Source: Citrobacter freundii (lineage in GTDB: Bacteria; Pseudomonadota; Gammaproteobacteria; Enterobacterales; Enterobacteriaceae). Taken from it: a stretch of 64,000 bases of DNA. The first letter of the stretch is position 1, and every line of letters starts with the position of its first letter. The DNA is taken from assembly GCF_029717145.1 (NCBI RefSeq), contig NZ_CP099222.1:1364001-1428000 (forward strand). The letters run 5' to 3'. Positions 1-9,526 of the stretch are shown in pieces. The notes under the pieces are model-generated. The model saw only the letters and a list, made by a program, of their open reading frames with translations. It had not been told where the DNA came from and did not search any database. The translations under genes were made by a program, and so were the position numbers.

Positions 1-164
1 CGGCGCAGGTGTTTATCACCCGTGGTTTTGATGTGTTGCGACCAGACATCCTGCAGGCGCTAAACCGTCTTTCGAGTACGGTTTACGTAATGATGATTTT
101 GAGCGTGGCGAAGCATCCACTGAGCGTCAGCCAAATCCAACAGCGATTAGGGGAGAAGTCATGA
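1..164 (+). CDS. eutT: EutT, cobalamin adenosyltransferase (3' end only)
   Basis: The first complete codon is at position 3. The frame stays open for 53 codons and stops at 162-164, overlapping the eutD start in an ATGA arrangement. The visible C-terminus ([15 protein letters not shown], then STVYVMM) matches my recollection of EutT, the corrinoid adenosyltransferase that makes adenosylcobalamin for the ethanolamine ammonia-lyase. Its place directly before eutD is the standard enteric order. The catalytic and metal-binding part lies outside the window. Confidence 0.85.
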   Translation, partial: AQVFITRGFDVLRPDILQALNRLSSTVYVMMILSVAKHPLSVSQIQQRLGEKS

Positions 165-1177
165 TCATTGAACGCGCTCGCCAACTCGCCAAACGTTCAC
201 CTGCTCGGGTGGTGTTCCCGGATGCGCTGGATGTCCGAGTGCTGAAAGCGGCGAACTACCTGCATCAGCACGGTCTGGCTCGCCCTATTCTCGTCGCCAG
301 CCCATTTGCATTGCGCCAGTTTGCCCTCAGTCACCGCGTGGCAATGGACGGTATTCAGGTTGTCGATCCGCAAAGCAATGTGCAAATGCGTGAAGAATTT
401 GCCCTGCGATGGCTGGCCCGTGCGGGCGAAAAAACGCCGCCGGATGCGCGGGAAAAACTCAACGATCCGCTGATGTTTGCCGCTGCGATGGTCAGTGCCG
501 GTAAAGCCGATGTCTGTATTGCCGGCAACCTGTCGTCAACGGCAAACGTGCTGCGCGCAGGGTTGCGCATCATTGGCTTACAGCCGGGTTGCAAAACGCT
601 GTCGTCGATTTTCCTGATGCTGCCGCAGTATCTCGGACCGTCATTAGGATTTGCCGACTGTAGCGTGGTGCCGCAGCCGACCGCCGCACAGCTGGCGGAT
701 ATTGCCATCGCCAGCGCGGAAACCTGGCTGGCGATTACCGGTGAAGAGCCGCGAGTGGCCATGCTGTCTTTTTCAAGTAATGGCAGTGCCCGTCATCCCA
801 ACGTCGCTAACGTGCAGCAGGCGACGGACATCGTTCGTGAACGCGCGCCGCAGCTTACCGTCGACGGTGAACTGCAGTTTGATGCCGCTTTTGTACCGGA
901 TGTCGCCGCGCAAAAAGCGCCCGCCAGTCCGCTACAGGGCAATGCCAATGTGATGGTTTTCCCGTCGCTGGAGGCAGGCAATATTGGTTATAAAATCGCC
1001 CAGCGCCTGGGAGGGTATCGTGCCGTAGGCCCCTTAATTCAGGGACTTGCCGCACCGCTTCACGACCTCTCTCGCGGCTGCAGCGTGCAGGAAATTATCG
1101 AACTGGCGTTGGTGGCAGCTGTGCCGCGCCAGACTGAAATGAGTCGTGAAAGCGCCTCGCAAACACTGGTTGTTTAG
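161..1177 (+). CDS. eutD: EutD, ethanolamine-specific phosphate acetyltransferase
   Basis: This 338-residue protein is a PTA/PTB-family phosphotransacetylase. It converts acetyl-CoA and phosphate to acetyl phosphate and CoA, recycling CoA for EutE in the microcompartment. The length fits the short EutD form, which lacks the N-terminal regulatory domains of housekeeping Pta. The N-terminus [21 protein letters not shown] is the family start, and the glycine-rich C-terminal part ([20 protein letters not shown]) is typical of the CoA-binding region. The start codon overlaps the eutT stop, so the two are probably translationally coupled. Confidence 0.93.
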   Translation: MIIERARQLAKRSPARVVFPDALDVRVLKAANYLHQHGLARPILVASPFALRQFALSHRVAMDGIQVVDPQSNVQMREEFALRWLARAGEKTPPDAREKLNDPLMFAAAMVSAGKADVCIAGNLSSTANVLRAGLRIIGLQPGCKTLSSIFLMLPQYLGPSLGFADCSVVPQPTAAQLADIAIASAETWLAITGEEPRVAMLSFSSNGSARHPNVANVQQATDIVRERAPQLTVDGELQFDAAFVPDVAAQKAPASPLQGNANVMVFPSLEAGNIGYKIAQRLGGYRAVGPLIQGLAAPLHDLSRGCSVQEIIELALVAAVPRQTEMSRESASQTLVV

Positions 1178-1215
1178 GTCCCGTTCTGGACCCCTTCTAC
1201 TAAGAGGAAAACACA

Positions 1216-1509
1216 ATGGAAGCATTAGGAATGATCGAAACCCGGGGCCTGGTTGCACTGATTGAGGCTTCTGACGCAATGGTTAAAGCGGCACGCGTGA
1301 AACTGGTTGGCGTGAAGCAGATCGGTGGCGGCCTGTGTACTGCCATGGTTCGTGGTGATGTGGCCGCTTGCAAAGCAGCTACGGATGCCGGTGCTGCTGC
1401 TGCGCAGCGTATTGGCGAACTGGTTTCTGTACACGTTATCCCGCGTCCGCATGGCGATCTGGAAGAAGTATTCCCGATCAGCTTCAAAGGCGACAGCAAC
1501 GATATGTAA
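1216..1509 (+). CDS. eutM: EutM, hexameric microcompartment shell protein
   Basis: This 97-residue single-BMC-domain protein forms the major hexagonal tile of the Eut microcompartment shell. The N-terminus ([21 protein letters not shown]) and the pore-side region with IGGGLC are characteristic BMC features. A good ribosome site (AAGAGG) precedes the ATG. It sits 38 nt after eutD and is followed by a 121-nt spacer holding a hairpin, which may set the high EutM level relative to EutN. Confidence 0.96.
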   Translation: MEALGMIETRGLVALIEASDAMVKAARVKLVGVKQIGGGLCTAMVRGDVAACKAATDAGAAAAQRIGELVSVHVIPRPHGDLEEVFPISFKGDSNDM

Positions 1510-1518
1510 GTCGTCCAT

Positions 1519-1556
1519 GTGACGCCACTGGATTGTTAAGAGAAAGCTGGCGTCAC
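1519..1556 (+). other. Intercistronic hairpin between eutM and eutN
   Basis: GTGACGCCA at 1519-1527 pairs with TGGCGTCAC at 1548-1556, giving a 9-bp perfect stem with a 20-nt loop. No clear U-run follows, so it looks more like an mRNA processing or stability element than a terminator. It directly follows the abundant shell gene eutM. A function in differential expression is inference. Confidence 0.5.
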
Positions 1557-1630
1557 CCTCTCTCCTTTTCACATTACCTTCTGCGGAGGGTAGGGGGAGG
1601 TTTTACCTGAAATATGCCACGGAGGCGGGT

Positions 1631-1918
1631 ATGAAACTGGCAATCGTCACAGGACAAATTGTTTGTACCGTACGCCATCAGGGGCTCGCGCACGACAAGT
1701 TGCTGATGGTGGAAATGATTGATGCTCAGGGAAATCCCGACGGGCAGTGTGCTGTTGCTACCGACAGCATCGGGGCGGGAACCGGAGAGTGGGTGCTGCT
1801 GGTCAGTGGAAGCTCTGCCCGCCAGGCGCACAGTAGTGACTCATCGCCTGTCGATCTGTGCGTGATTGGCATTGTCGATGAAGTGGTGGCAGGTGGTCAG
1901 GTGATCTTCCATAAATAA
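1631..1918 (+). CDS. eutN: EutN, pentameric microcompartment vertex protein
   Basis: The 95-residue protein belongs to the EutN/CcmL family, whose pentamers cap the vertices of microcompartments. The start MKLAIVTGQIVCTVRH and the segment DSIGAGTGEWVLLVSGSSAR are family hallmarks, and the length matches. A strong GGAGG-type ribosome site lies just upstream of the ATG. eutE follows after 11 nt. Confidence 0.95.
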   Translation: MKLAIVTGQIVCTVRHQGLAHDKLLMVEMIDAQGNPDGQCAVATDSIGAGTGEWVLLVSGSSARQAHSSDSSPVDLCVIGIVDEVVAGGQVIFHK

Positions 1919-1929
1919 GGCAGAAAATC

Positions 1930-3333
1930 ATGAATCAACAGGATATTGAACAGGTCGTGAAAGCGGTGCTGCTGAAAATGAAAGACAGCAGCCAACCCGT
2001 CAGTGCCGTTCAAGAAATGGGCGTATTTGCCTCCCTGGATGACGCAGTGGCGGCAGCAAAACTGGCACAGCAGGAGCTGAAAAGCGTCGCTATGCGCCAG
2101 TTGGCCATTCACGCCATTCGTGAAGCAGGCGAAAAACACGCCAGAGAATTAGCGGAATTTGCCGTCAGTGAAACCGGCATGGGACGCGTTGAAGATAAAT
2201 TTGCCAAAAACGTGGCGCAGGCACGCGGCACGCCGGGCGTGGAATGCCTGTCTCCACAGGTACTGACCGGCGATAACGGCCTGACGCTGATTGAAAATGC
2301 GCCGTGGGGCGTGGTGGCATCGGTAACGCCGTCCACCAACCCGGCCGCGACCGTCATTAATAACGCCATCAGCCTGATTGCGGCGGGTAACAGCGTGGTC
2401 TTTGCGCCGCATCCTGCTGCAAAAGGCGTTTCTCAGCGTGCGATCGGTCTGCTTAACCAGGCGGTAGTCGCTGCGGGTGGTCCGGCAAACCTGCTGGTGA
2501 CCGTTGCCAATCCGGATATCGAAACCGCTCAGCGTCTGTTCAAGTACCCAGGCATCGGCTTGCTGGTGGTGACCGGCGGCGAAGCGGTGGTGGAATCTGC
2601 GCGTAAGCACACCAACAAACGTCTGATTGCCGCAGGTGCGGGTAACCCACCTGTGGTGGTGGATGAAACCGCCGATCTGGCGCGCGCCGCGCAGTCCATC
2701 GTTAAAGGTGCGTCGTTTGATAACAACATCATCTGCGCCGATGAAAAAGTCCTGATCGTCGTGGATAGCGTTGCCGACGAGCTGATGCGTCTGATGGAAG
2801 GTCAGCACGCGGTCAAGCTCACCGCAGCTCAGGCTGAGCAATTGCAGCCGGTGTTGATGAAAAACGTCGATGAACGCGGTAAAGGCACGGTTAGCCGTGA
2901 CTGGGTCGGACGCGATGCGGCCAAAATCGCCGCGGCGATCGGCCTGAATGTCCCGGAGCAAACCCGCTTGTTGTTCGTCGAAACCTCAGCCACACATCCG
3001 TTTGCGGTAACTGAACTGATGATGCCGGTGCTGCCGGTGGTGCGGGTGGCTAACGTTGACGAAGCCATTGCGCTGGCGGTCACGCTTGAAGGTGGTTGCC
3101 ACCATACGGCGGCGATGCACTCACGCAACATCGATAACATGAACCGTATGGCTAACGCCATCGACACCAGCATTTTCGTCAAGAACGGACCGTGCATTGC
3201 CGGTCTTGGGCTTGGCGGTGAAGGCTGGACCACCATGACCATTACTACGCCAACCGGGGAAGGGGTGACCAGTGCGCGCACGTTTGTCCGCCTGCGTCGC
3301 TGTGTATTGGTGGATGCGTTTCGCATCGTATAA
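1930..3333 (+). CDS. eutE: EutE, CoA-acylating acetaldehyde dehydrogenase
   Basis: This 467-residue aldehyde dehydrogenase oxidises acetaldehyde to acetyl-CoA with NAD+ inside the microcompartment. The likely catalytic cysteine is Cys269 in NNIICADEK. Residues 1-17 form an amphipathic helix-like start (MNQQDIEQVVKAVLLKM) of the type known to direct cargo into microcompartments, separated by a linker from the dehydrogenase fold. It lies between eutN and eutJ with only 3 nt to the next GTG and 12 nt to the preferred eutJ ATG. Confidence 0.96.
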   Translation: MNQQDIEQVVKAVLLKMKDSSQPVSAVQEMGVFASLDDAVAAAKLAQQELKSVAMRQLAIHAIREAGEKHARELAEFAVSETGMGRVEDKFAKNVAQARGTPGVECLSPQVLTGDNGLTLIENAPWGVVASVTPSTNPAATVINNAISLIAAGNSVVFAPHPAAKGVSQRAIGLLNQAVVAAGGPANLLVTVANPDIETAQRLFKYPGIGLLVVTGGEAVVESARKHTNKRLIAAGAGNPPVVVDETADLARAAQSIVKGASFDNNIICADEKVLIVVDSVADELMRLMEGQHAVKLTAAQAEQLQPVLMKNVDERGKGTVSRDWVGRDAAKIAAAIGLNVPEQTRLLFVETSATHPFAVTELMMPVLPVVRVANVDEAIALAVTLEGGCHHTAAMHSRNIDNMNRMANAIDTSIFVKNGPCIAGLGLGGEGWTTMTITTPTGEGVTSARTFVRLRRCVLVDAFRIV

Positions 3334-3345
3334 GGAGTGAAAGAG

Positions 3346-4185
3346 ATGGCGCATGACGAACAACTGTGGCTCACACCCAGACTGCAAAAAGCAGCAACGC
3401 TGTGTAACCAGACGCCGGCCGCGAGTGATTCACCGCTGTGGCTCGGCGTTGATTTGGGGACCTGTGATGTGGTGTCGATGGTTGTCGACAGTGAAGGACA
3501 GCCGGTTGCGGTTTGTCTGGACTGGGCCGACGTCGTGCGTGACGGCATCGTCTGGGATTTTTTCGGTGCCGTGACCATTGTTCGTCGCCATCTCGATACG
3601 CTCGAACAACAACTGGGTTGCCGCTTTACCCACGCGGCAACCTCGTTCCCGCCAGGAACGGACCCGCGTATCTCCATTAACGTGCTGGAGTCTGCCGGAC
3701 TTGAGGTTAGCCATGTGCTGGATGAGCCCACCGCCGTGGCGGATCTACTTCAGCTGGATAACGCAGGCGTGGTGGATATCGGCGGTGGGACAACCGGTAT
3801 TGCCATCGTGAAGCAGGGCAAAGTGACCTATTCCGCCGACGAAGCGACCGGTGGGCATCACATTTCTCTGACGCTGGCTGGGAATCGTCGTATTCAACTG
3901 GAAGAAGCCGAGCAGTACAAGCGCAGCAACGGCAAGGAAATCTGGCCGGTAGTGAAGCCGGTTTACGAAAAGATGGCGGAAATTGTCGCCCACCATATTG
4001 CCGGGCAGGGCGTCATGGATTTATGGCTGGCCGGTGGGTCCTGTATGCAGCCGGGGGTTGATGAGCTGTTCCGTAAGCGTTTCCCGGAGCTGCAGGTGCA
4101 TTTACCGCAGCACAGTCTGTTTATGACCCCGCTGGCGATTGCCAATAGCGGAAAAGTAAAAGCGGAAGGAATCTATGCAAGCTGA
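3346..4185 (+). CDS. eutJ: EutJ, Hsp70/actin-like ATPase of the eut operon
   Basis: EutJ is a 279-residue member of the actin/Hsp70 ATPase superfamily. The phosphate loops are visible as VDLGTCDVVS near residues 35-45 and VDIGGGTTGIA in the middle. Its exact role is unsettled; a chaperone-like role for microcompartment enzymes is proposed. The ATG at 3346 is chosen because AAGGAG at 3332-3337 lies 8 nt upstream; a GTG at 3337 would overlap that site. The 3' end overlaps eutG by 11 nt. Confidence 0.93.
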   Translation: MAHDEQLWLTPRLQKAATLCNQTPAASDSPLWLGVDLGTCDVVSMVVDSEGQPVAVCLDWADVVRDGIVWDFFGAVTIVRRHLDTLEQQLGCRFTHAATSFPPGTDPRISINVLESAGLEVSHVLDEPTAVADLLQLDNAGVVDIGGGTTGIAIVKQGKVTYSADEATGGHHISLTLAGNRRIQLEEAEQYKRSNGKEIWPVVKPVYEKMAEIVAHHIAGQGVMDLWLAGGSCMQPGVDELFRKRFPELQVHLPQHSLFMTPLAIANSGKVKAEGIYAS

Positions 4186-5362
4186 ATTGCAGACCGCGCT
4201 CTTTCAGGCATTCGATGCCCTGAATCTACAACGCGTAAAAACGTTCAGCGTTCCACCGGTCACGCTATGCGGACTGGGAGCGCTCAGCACCTGCGGACAG
4301 GAAGCGCAAACGCGCGGGCTGACGCACATGTTCGTTATGGTAGATAGCTTCCTGCATGAAGCGGGAATGACCGCCTCACTGGAACGCAGCCTGGCGATGA
4401 AAGGCGTGGCGATGACGCTGTGGCCGTGCCCGGTCGGTGAGCCGTGCATCACTGACGTTTGCGCGGCGGTCGCACAGTTGCGCGAGTCAAAATGTGACGG
4501 CGTTGTGGCCTTCGGCGGCGGCTCGGTACTGGATGCCGCCAAAGCCGTCGCGTTGCTGGTAACCAACCCAACGCAGACACTGGCTGATATGACGGAAAAC
4601 AGCGTGCTGCGTCCTCGTTTACCGCTGATTGCCGTGCCAACCACCGCCGGGACCGGGTCAGAAACCACCAACGTCACGGTGATTATCGATGCCGCTACCG
4701 GACTGAAAAAAGTGCTGGCCCACGCCACGCTGATGCCGGACGTCGCCATTCTCGATGCGGCGGTAACGGAAGGCGTACCGCCGCACGTGACGGCAATGAC
4801 TGGCATCGATGCACTCACCCACGCTGTTGAAGCCTACAGCGCGCTGAACGCGACACCGTTTACCGACAGCCTGGCAATTGGCGCGATTGCGATGATCGGC
4901 AAGTCGCTGCCTAAAGCGGTGGGTTACGGCCATGACCTGGCGGCGCGCGAAAGCATGTTACTGGCTTCCTGTATGGCGGGGATGGCTTTTTCCAGCGCAG
5001 GTTTGGGCTTGTGTCATGCGATGGCTCACCAGCCAGGTGCTGCGCTGCACATCCCGCACGGGCAGGCTAATGCCATGCTGCTTCCTACGGTAATGGGCTT
5101 TAACCGCATGGTGTGCCGTGAACGCTTCAGCCATATCGGCAGAGCGTTAACCAATAAGAAATCAGACGATCGTGACGCTATCAGCGCGGTAATTGAGCTG
5201 ATCGCTGAAGTGGGCCAGACCAAACGGCTCGCTGACGTGGGCGCGAAACCTGAGCATTACAGTACCTGGGCGCAAGCCGCATTGAACGATATTTGTATAC
5301 GCAGCAACCCACGAACCGCCACGCAGGAACAGATTATCGACCTGTACGCGGCGGCACAATAA
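4175..5362 (+). CDS. eutG: EutG, iron-type alcohol dehydrogenase
   Basis: The 395-residue protein is an Fe-containing (group III) alcohol dehydrogenase. It reduces acetaldehyde to ethanol and regenerates NAD+ for EutE. The nucleotide-binding GGGS motif (VVAFGGGSVLDAAK) and the metal-binding histidines in GIDALTHAVEAY, GLCHAMAHQ and HIPHGQANA are present. The first roughly 20 residues form a helical extension before the catalytic fold, consistent with a cargo-targeting peptide. It starts inside the end of eutJ. Confidence 0.95.
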   Translation: MQAELQTALFQAFDALNLQRVKTFSVPPVTLCGLGALSTCGQEAQTRGLTHMFVMVDSFLHEAGMTASLERSLAMKGVAMTLWPCPVGEPCITDVCAAVAQLRESKCDGVVAFGGGSVLDAAKAVALLVTNPTQTLADMTENSVLRPRLPLIAVPTTAGTGSETTNVTVIIDAATGLKKVLAHATLMPDVAILDAAVTEGVPPHVTAMTGIDALTHAVEAYSALNATPFTDSLAIGAIAMIGKSLPKAVGYGHDLAARESMLLASCMAGMAFSSAGLGLCHAMAHQPGAALHIPHGQANAMLLPTVMGFNRMVCRERFSHIGRALTNKKSDDRDAISAVIELIAEVGQTKRLADVGAKPEHYSTWAQAALNDICIRSNPRTATQEQIIDLYAAAQ

Positions 5363-5375
5363 GGCATACCAGGAC

Positions 5376-5457
5376 GTAGGCTGGATAAGGCGTTCGCGCC
5401 GCCATCCGGCAACAACGCGACATCATTGCCTGATGGCGCTGCGCTTATCAGGCCTAC
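5376..5457 (+). repeat. REP pair (BIME) inside the eut operon
   Basis: Two REP palindromes lie back to back between eutG and eutH: GTAGGCTGGATAAGGCG to GCCATCCGGC (5376-5410) and TGCCTGATGGCGC to CAGGCCTAC (5427-5457). They occupy most of the 123-nt spacer. Such elements commonly protect upstream mRNA from exonucleases or bind gyrase; the effect here is not known. Confidence 0.85.
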
Positions 5458-5485
5458 TAAGCACCTGGCAAATGGAGATAGGGCT

Positions 5486-6733
5486 ATGGGAATTAACGAA
5501 ATCATCATGTACATCATGATGTTCTTTATGCTGATTGCCGCCGTGGACAGGATCCTGTCGCAGTTCGGTGGTTCAGCGCGTTACCTCGGTAAGTTTGGTA
5601 AGAGCATCGAGGGATCGGGCGGTCAGTTTGAAGAAGGTTTTATGGCGATGGGCGCACTGGGTCTGGCGATGGTCGGTATGACTGCGCTGGCACCGGTACT
5701 GGCGCATGTGCTCGGACCGGTAATTATTCCGCTGTATGAAATGCTGGGCGCGAACCCGTCAATGTTTGCCGGAACGCTGCTGGCGTGTGATATGGGCGGC
5801 TTCTTCCTGGCGAAAGAACTGGCGGGTGGCGACGTGGCCGCATGGCTGTACTCTGGCCTGATCCTCGGGGCAATGATGGGGCCGACGCTGGTCTTCTCCA
5901 TCCCGGTTGCGCTGGGAATTATTGAACCGTCAGACCGTCGTTATCTGGCTCTGGGCGTACTGGCCGGTATCGTGACCATTCCGGTTGGCTGTATCGCTGG
6001 CGGCCTGGTGGCAATGTACTCCGGGGTTGAAATCAACGGGCAACCGGTGGAGTTCACCTTCGCGCTGATTCTGATGAACATGATTCCGGTGCTGATCGTC
6101 GCCATCCTGGTGGCGCTGGGGCTGAAATTTATCCCGGAAAAAATGATTAACGGCTTCCAGATCTTCGCCAAGTTCCTGGTGGCGCTGATCACTATCGGCC
6201 TGGCGGCGGCGGTCATTAAGTTCCTGCTTGGCTGGGAGCTGATCCCGGGTCTCGATCCTATCTTCATGTCTGCGGGTGATAAGCCCGGCGAAGTGATGCG
6301 CGCCATCGAAGTGATCGGTTCTATCTCCTGCGTGCTGCTGGGTGCCTACCCGATGGTACTGCTGCTGACCCGCTGGTTTGAAAAACCGCTAATGAGTGTC
6401 GGCAACCTGCTGAAAATCAACAATATCGCCGCTGCGGGTATGGTGGCAACTCTGGCGAACAACATCCCGATGTTCGGCATGATGAAAAATATGGATACCC
6501 GCGGCAAAGTGATCAACTGCGCGTTCGCGGTCTCTGCAGCCTTCGCTCTGGGTGACCACTTAGGTTTTGCCGCCGCGAACATGAACGCCATGATCTTCCC
6601 GATGATTGTCGGCAAGTTGATTGGTGGTGTGACGGCGATTGGCGTAGCGATGATGCTGGTGCCAAAAGACGAAAATGTTCCGGCCGTTGTTGACGCGGAA
6701 ACTGCAGAAGCAAAAGCGGAGGCGCAATCGTGA
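5486..6733 (+). CDS. eutH: EutH, ethanolamine permease
   Basis: This 415-residue polytopic inner-membrane protein facilitates ethanolamine entry, which matters mainly at low external ethanolamine or low pH. Around ten hydrophobic segments run along the sequence, starting with MGINEIIMYIMMFFMLIAAV. The start at 5486 follows a GGAG-type site (GGAGATAGGG) and gives the usual family N-terminus; in-frame codons further upstream fall in the REP sequence. The C-terminal tail is short, charged and rich in Glu and Ala. The stop overlaps the eutA GTG. Confidence 0.95.
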   Translation: MGINEIIMYIMMFFMLIAAVDRILSQFGGSARYLGKFGKSIEGSGGQFEEGFMAMGALGLAMVGMTALAPVLAHVLGPVIIPLYEMLGANPSMFAGTLLACDMGGFFLAKELAGGDVAAWLYSGLILGAMMGPTLVFSIPVALGIIEPSDRRYLALGVLAGIVTIPVGCIAGGLVAMYSGVEINGQPVEFTFALILMNMIPVLIVAILVALGLKFIPEKMINGFQIFAKFLVALITIGLAAAVIKFLLGWELIPGLDPIFMSAGDKPGEVMRAIEVIGSISCVLLGAYPMVLLLTRWFEKPLMSVGNLLKINNIAAAGMVATLANNIPMFGMMKNMDTRGKVINCAFAVSAAFALGDHLGFAAANMNAMIFPMIVGKLIGGVTAIGVAMMLVPKDENVPAVVDAETAEAKAEAQS

Positions 6734-8133
6734 ATACTCGCCAGCTACTGAGCGTCGGTATCGATATCGGCACCACCACCACTCAGGTGATCTTCTCCCG
6801 CCTTGAGCTGGTTAACCGTGCGGCAGTGTCGCAGGTGCCGCGCTACGAATTTATCAAACGCGAAATTAGCTGGCAAAGCCCGGTCTTCTTCACACCCGTC
6901 GATAAGCAGGGCGGGTTGAAAGAGGCTGAACTTAAAGCGCTTATCCTGGCCCAGTATCAGGCGGCGGGTATTGCGCCGGAAACGGTTGATTCCGGCGCGA
7001 TCATCATTACCGGAGAAAGCGCGAAAACCCGCAACGCCCGTCCGGCGGTGATGACGCTCTCCCAGTCGCTGGGTGACTTCGTGGTGGCCAGTGCCGGTCC
7101 GCACCTGGAATCGGTGATTGCCGGTCACGGTGCCGGTGCACAAACGCTGTCTGAGCAGCGTCTGTGCAGCGTGCTGAATATCGACATCGGCGGCGGGACG
7201 TCAAACTACGTACTGTTTGATGCCGGAAAGGTCAGCGGCTCTGCGTGCCTGAACGTCGGGGGACGACTGCTGGAAACTGACGGTCAGGGGCGCGTGGTCC
7301 ATGCGCACCAGCCGGGACAGATGATCGTCGACGAGGTGTTTGGTGCCGGTACCGACGCCCGAACGCTCAATGCCGCACAGCTTGTCCAGGTCGCGCGGCG
7401 AATGGCGAATCTGATCGTGGAAGTGATTGACGGCACGCCTTCTGCCCTGGCGCAGGCGCTGATGCAAACCGGTTTACTGCCTGCGGGCGTGAAACCGGAT
7501 GTGATTACGCTTTCCGGAGGAGTGGGCGAGTGCTACCGCAACCAGCCTGCCGATCCGTTCTGTTTTTCTGACATTGGACCGCTGCTGGCGACGGCGCTGC
7601 ATGAACATCCGCGCTTGCGTGAGATGAACGTGCAGTTCCCGGCGCAAACCGTGCGCGCCACGGTGATTGGCGCCGGGGCGCATACGCTGTCGCTGTCGGG
7701 CAGCACCATCTGGCTGGAAGGCGTGGCACTTCCGCTGCGCAATCTGCCGGTGGCGATCCCGGTTGACGACGCTGATTTGGTGGCGGCCTGGCAGTTGGCG
7801 CTGGTGCAGCTCGATCTTGATCCGAAAACAGACGCCTATGTGCTGGCGCTGCCCGGGTCGCTGCCGGTGCGCTACGCCGCGCTATTAACGGTCATCGACG
7901 CGCTGCTGGCCTTTGTCGCGCGTTATCCGAATCCGCATCCCCTGCTGGTGGTAGCCGAGCAGGATTTTGGTAAAGCCCTGGGCATGCTGTTACGCCCACA
8001 GTTACAGCAACACCCGCTGGCGGTCATCGATGAGGTGATTGTCCGGGCGGGGGACTATATCGACATTGGTACGCCTCTTTTTGGCGGATCGGTTGTGCCG
8101 GTGACGGTGAAATCACTCGCATTTCCTTCCTGA
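6730..8133 (+). CDS. eutA: EutA, reactivating factor of ethanolamine ammonia-lyase
   Basis: EutA (467 residues) exchanges damaged cobalamin bound to the EutBC lyase for fresh adenosylcobalamin, at the cost of ATP. Actin/Hsp70-like phosphate-binding loops are visible as SVGIDIGTTTTQV at the N-terminus and NIDIGGGTSNYVLFDAG near the middle. It starts with GTG at 6730, overlapping the eutH stop by four bases. It ends 11 nt before eutB, its client. Confidence 0.95.
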   Translation: MNTRQLLSVGIDIGTTTTQVIFSRLELVNRAAVSQVPRYEFIKREISWQSPVFFTPVDKQGGLKEAELKALILAQYQAAGIAPETVDSGAIIITGESAKTRNARPAVMTLSQSLGDFVVASAGPHLESVIAGHGAGAQTLSEQRLCSVLNIDIGGGTSNYVLFDAGKVSGSACLNVGGRLLETDGQGRVVHAHQPGQMIVDEVFGAGTDARTLNAAQLVQVARRMANLIVEVIDGTPSALAQALMQTGLLPAGVKPDVITLSGGVGECYRNQPADPFCFSDIGPLLATALHEHPRLREMNVQFPAQTVRATVIGAGAHTLSLSGSTIWLEGVALPLRNLPVAIPVDDADLVAAWQLALVQLDLDPKTDAYVLALPGSLPVRYAALLTVIDALLAFVARYPNPHPLLVVAEQDFGKALGMLLRPQLQQHPLAVIDEVIVRAGDYIDIGTPLFGGSVVPVTVKSLAFPS

Positions 8134-8144
8134 GGGAACGACTT

Positions 8145-9506
8145 ATGAAACTAAAGACCACATTGTTCGGCAATGTTTATCAGTTTAAGGATGTAAAAGA
8201 GGTGCTGGCCAAAGCCAACGAACTGCGTTCGGGGGATGTGCTGGCAGGTGTCGCCGCGACAAGCTCACAGGAGCGCGTGGCGGCCAAACAGGTGTTGTCG
8301 GAAATGACGGTGGCGGATATTCGCAACAACCCGGTGATTTCCTATGAAGAGGACTGCGTCACGCGTCTGATTCAGGATGACGTCAACGAAACGGCCTATA
8401 ACCGCATCAAAAACTGGAGCATCAGTGAGCTGCGCGAGTACGTGTTGAGTGATGAAACCTCTGTCGATGACATTGCGTTTATGCGCAAAGGGTTAACGTC
8501 AGAAGTGGTCGCTGGGGTGGCAAAAATTTGCTCCAACGCGGACCTGATCTACGGCGGCAAAAAAATGCCGGTGATCAAAAAAGCCAACACCACGATCGGC
8601 TTGCCGGGCACCTTCAGCTGCCGTTTGCAGCCGAACGACACCCGTGACGATGTGCAGAGTATTGCCGCGCAAATCTACGAAGGGCTTTCTTTCGGTGCGG
8701 GCGATGCGGTGATCGGAGTTAACCCGGTAACCGATGACGTGGAGAACTTAAGTCGCGTACTCGACACCGTGTATGGCGTGATCGACAAATATAACATTCC
8801 TACTCAGGGCTGCGTGCTGGCGCACGTTACTACCCAGATCGAAGCGATTCGTCGCGGCGCGCCGGGCGGGCTGATTTTCCAGAGTATCTGCGGTAGCGAG
8901 AAAGGCTTGAAAGAGTTCGGCGTTGAGCTGGCGATGCTGGACGAGGCGCGTGCAGTGGGCGCTGAATTCAACCGTATCGCCGGGGAAAACTGCCTGTACT
9001 TTGAGACCGGGCAGGGGTCTGCGCTTTCTGCTGGCGCTAACTTCGGTGCCGATCAGGTGACGATGGAAGCGCGTAACTACGGGCTGGCACGCCACTACGA
9101 TCCGTTCCTGGTGAATACCGTTGTCGGCTTTATCGGGCCAGAGTATCTCTACAATGACCGCCAGATTATTCGCGCCGGTTTAGAAGATCACTTCATGGGC
9201 AAGCTGAGCGGCATTTCGATGGGCTGTGACTGTTGTTACACCAACCATGCCGATGCTGACCAGAACCTCAATGAAAACCTGATGATTCTGCTCGCCACCG
9301 CAGGCTGCAACTACATCATGGGCATGCCGCTCGGTGACGACATCATGCTCAACTATCAGACCACCGCGTTCCACGACACCGCGACGGTGCGCCAGTTGCT
9401 GAACCTGCGTCCGTCGCCGGAGTTTGAACGCTGGCTGGAAAACATGGGCATTATGGCAAACGGTCGCCTGACCAAACGGGCGGGCGATCCGTCACTGTTC
9501 TTCTGA
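8145..9506 (+). CDS. eutB: EutB, ethanolamine ammonia-lyase large subunit
   Basis: The 453-residue subunit forms the TIM-barrel active site that converts ethanolamine to acetaldehyde and ammonia by an adenosylcobalamin radical mechanism. The residues known from the E. coli enzyme are at the same positions: Arg160, Asn193, Glu287 and Asp362 (in MGCDCCYTN). Length and sequence are intact, so the enzyme should be active. eutC follows after 20 nt. Confidence 0.97.
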   Translation: MKLKTTLFGNVYQFKDVKEVLAKANELRSGDVLAGVAATSSQERVAAKQVLSEMTVADIRNNPVISYEEDCVTRLIQDDVNETAYNRIKNWSISELREYVLSDETSVDDIAFMRKGLTSEVVAGVAKICSNADLIYGGKKMPVIKKANTTIGLPGTFSCRLQPNDTRDDVQSIAAQIYEGLSFGAGDAVIGVNPVTDDVENLSRVLDTVYGVIDKYNIPTQGCVLAHVTTQIEAIRRGAPGGLIFQSICGSEKGLKEFGVELAMLDEARAVGAEFNRIAGENCLYFETGQGSALSAGANFGADQVTMEARNYGLARHYDPFLVNTVVGFIGPEYLYNDRQIIRAGLEDHFMGKLSGISMGCDCCYTNHADADQNLNENLMILLATAGCNYIMGMPLGDDIMLNYQTTAFHDTATVRQLLNLRPSPEFERWLENMGIMANGRLTKRAGDPSLFF

Positions 9507-9526
9507 TGACGCGGGGATGACACACG

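Noticed and set aside
2829..3731. 300-codon open frame opposite eutE and eutJ
   Set aside because: Serine/threonine-rich shadow of high-GC coding DNA; the plus-strand genes are certain.
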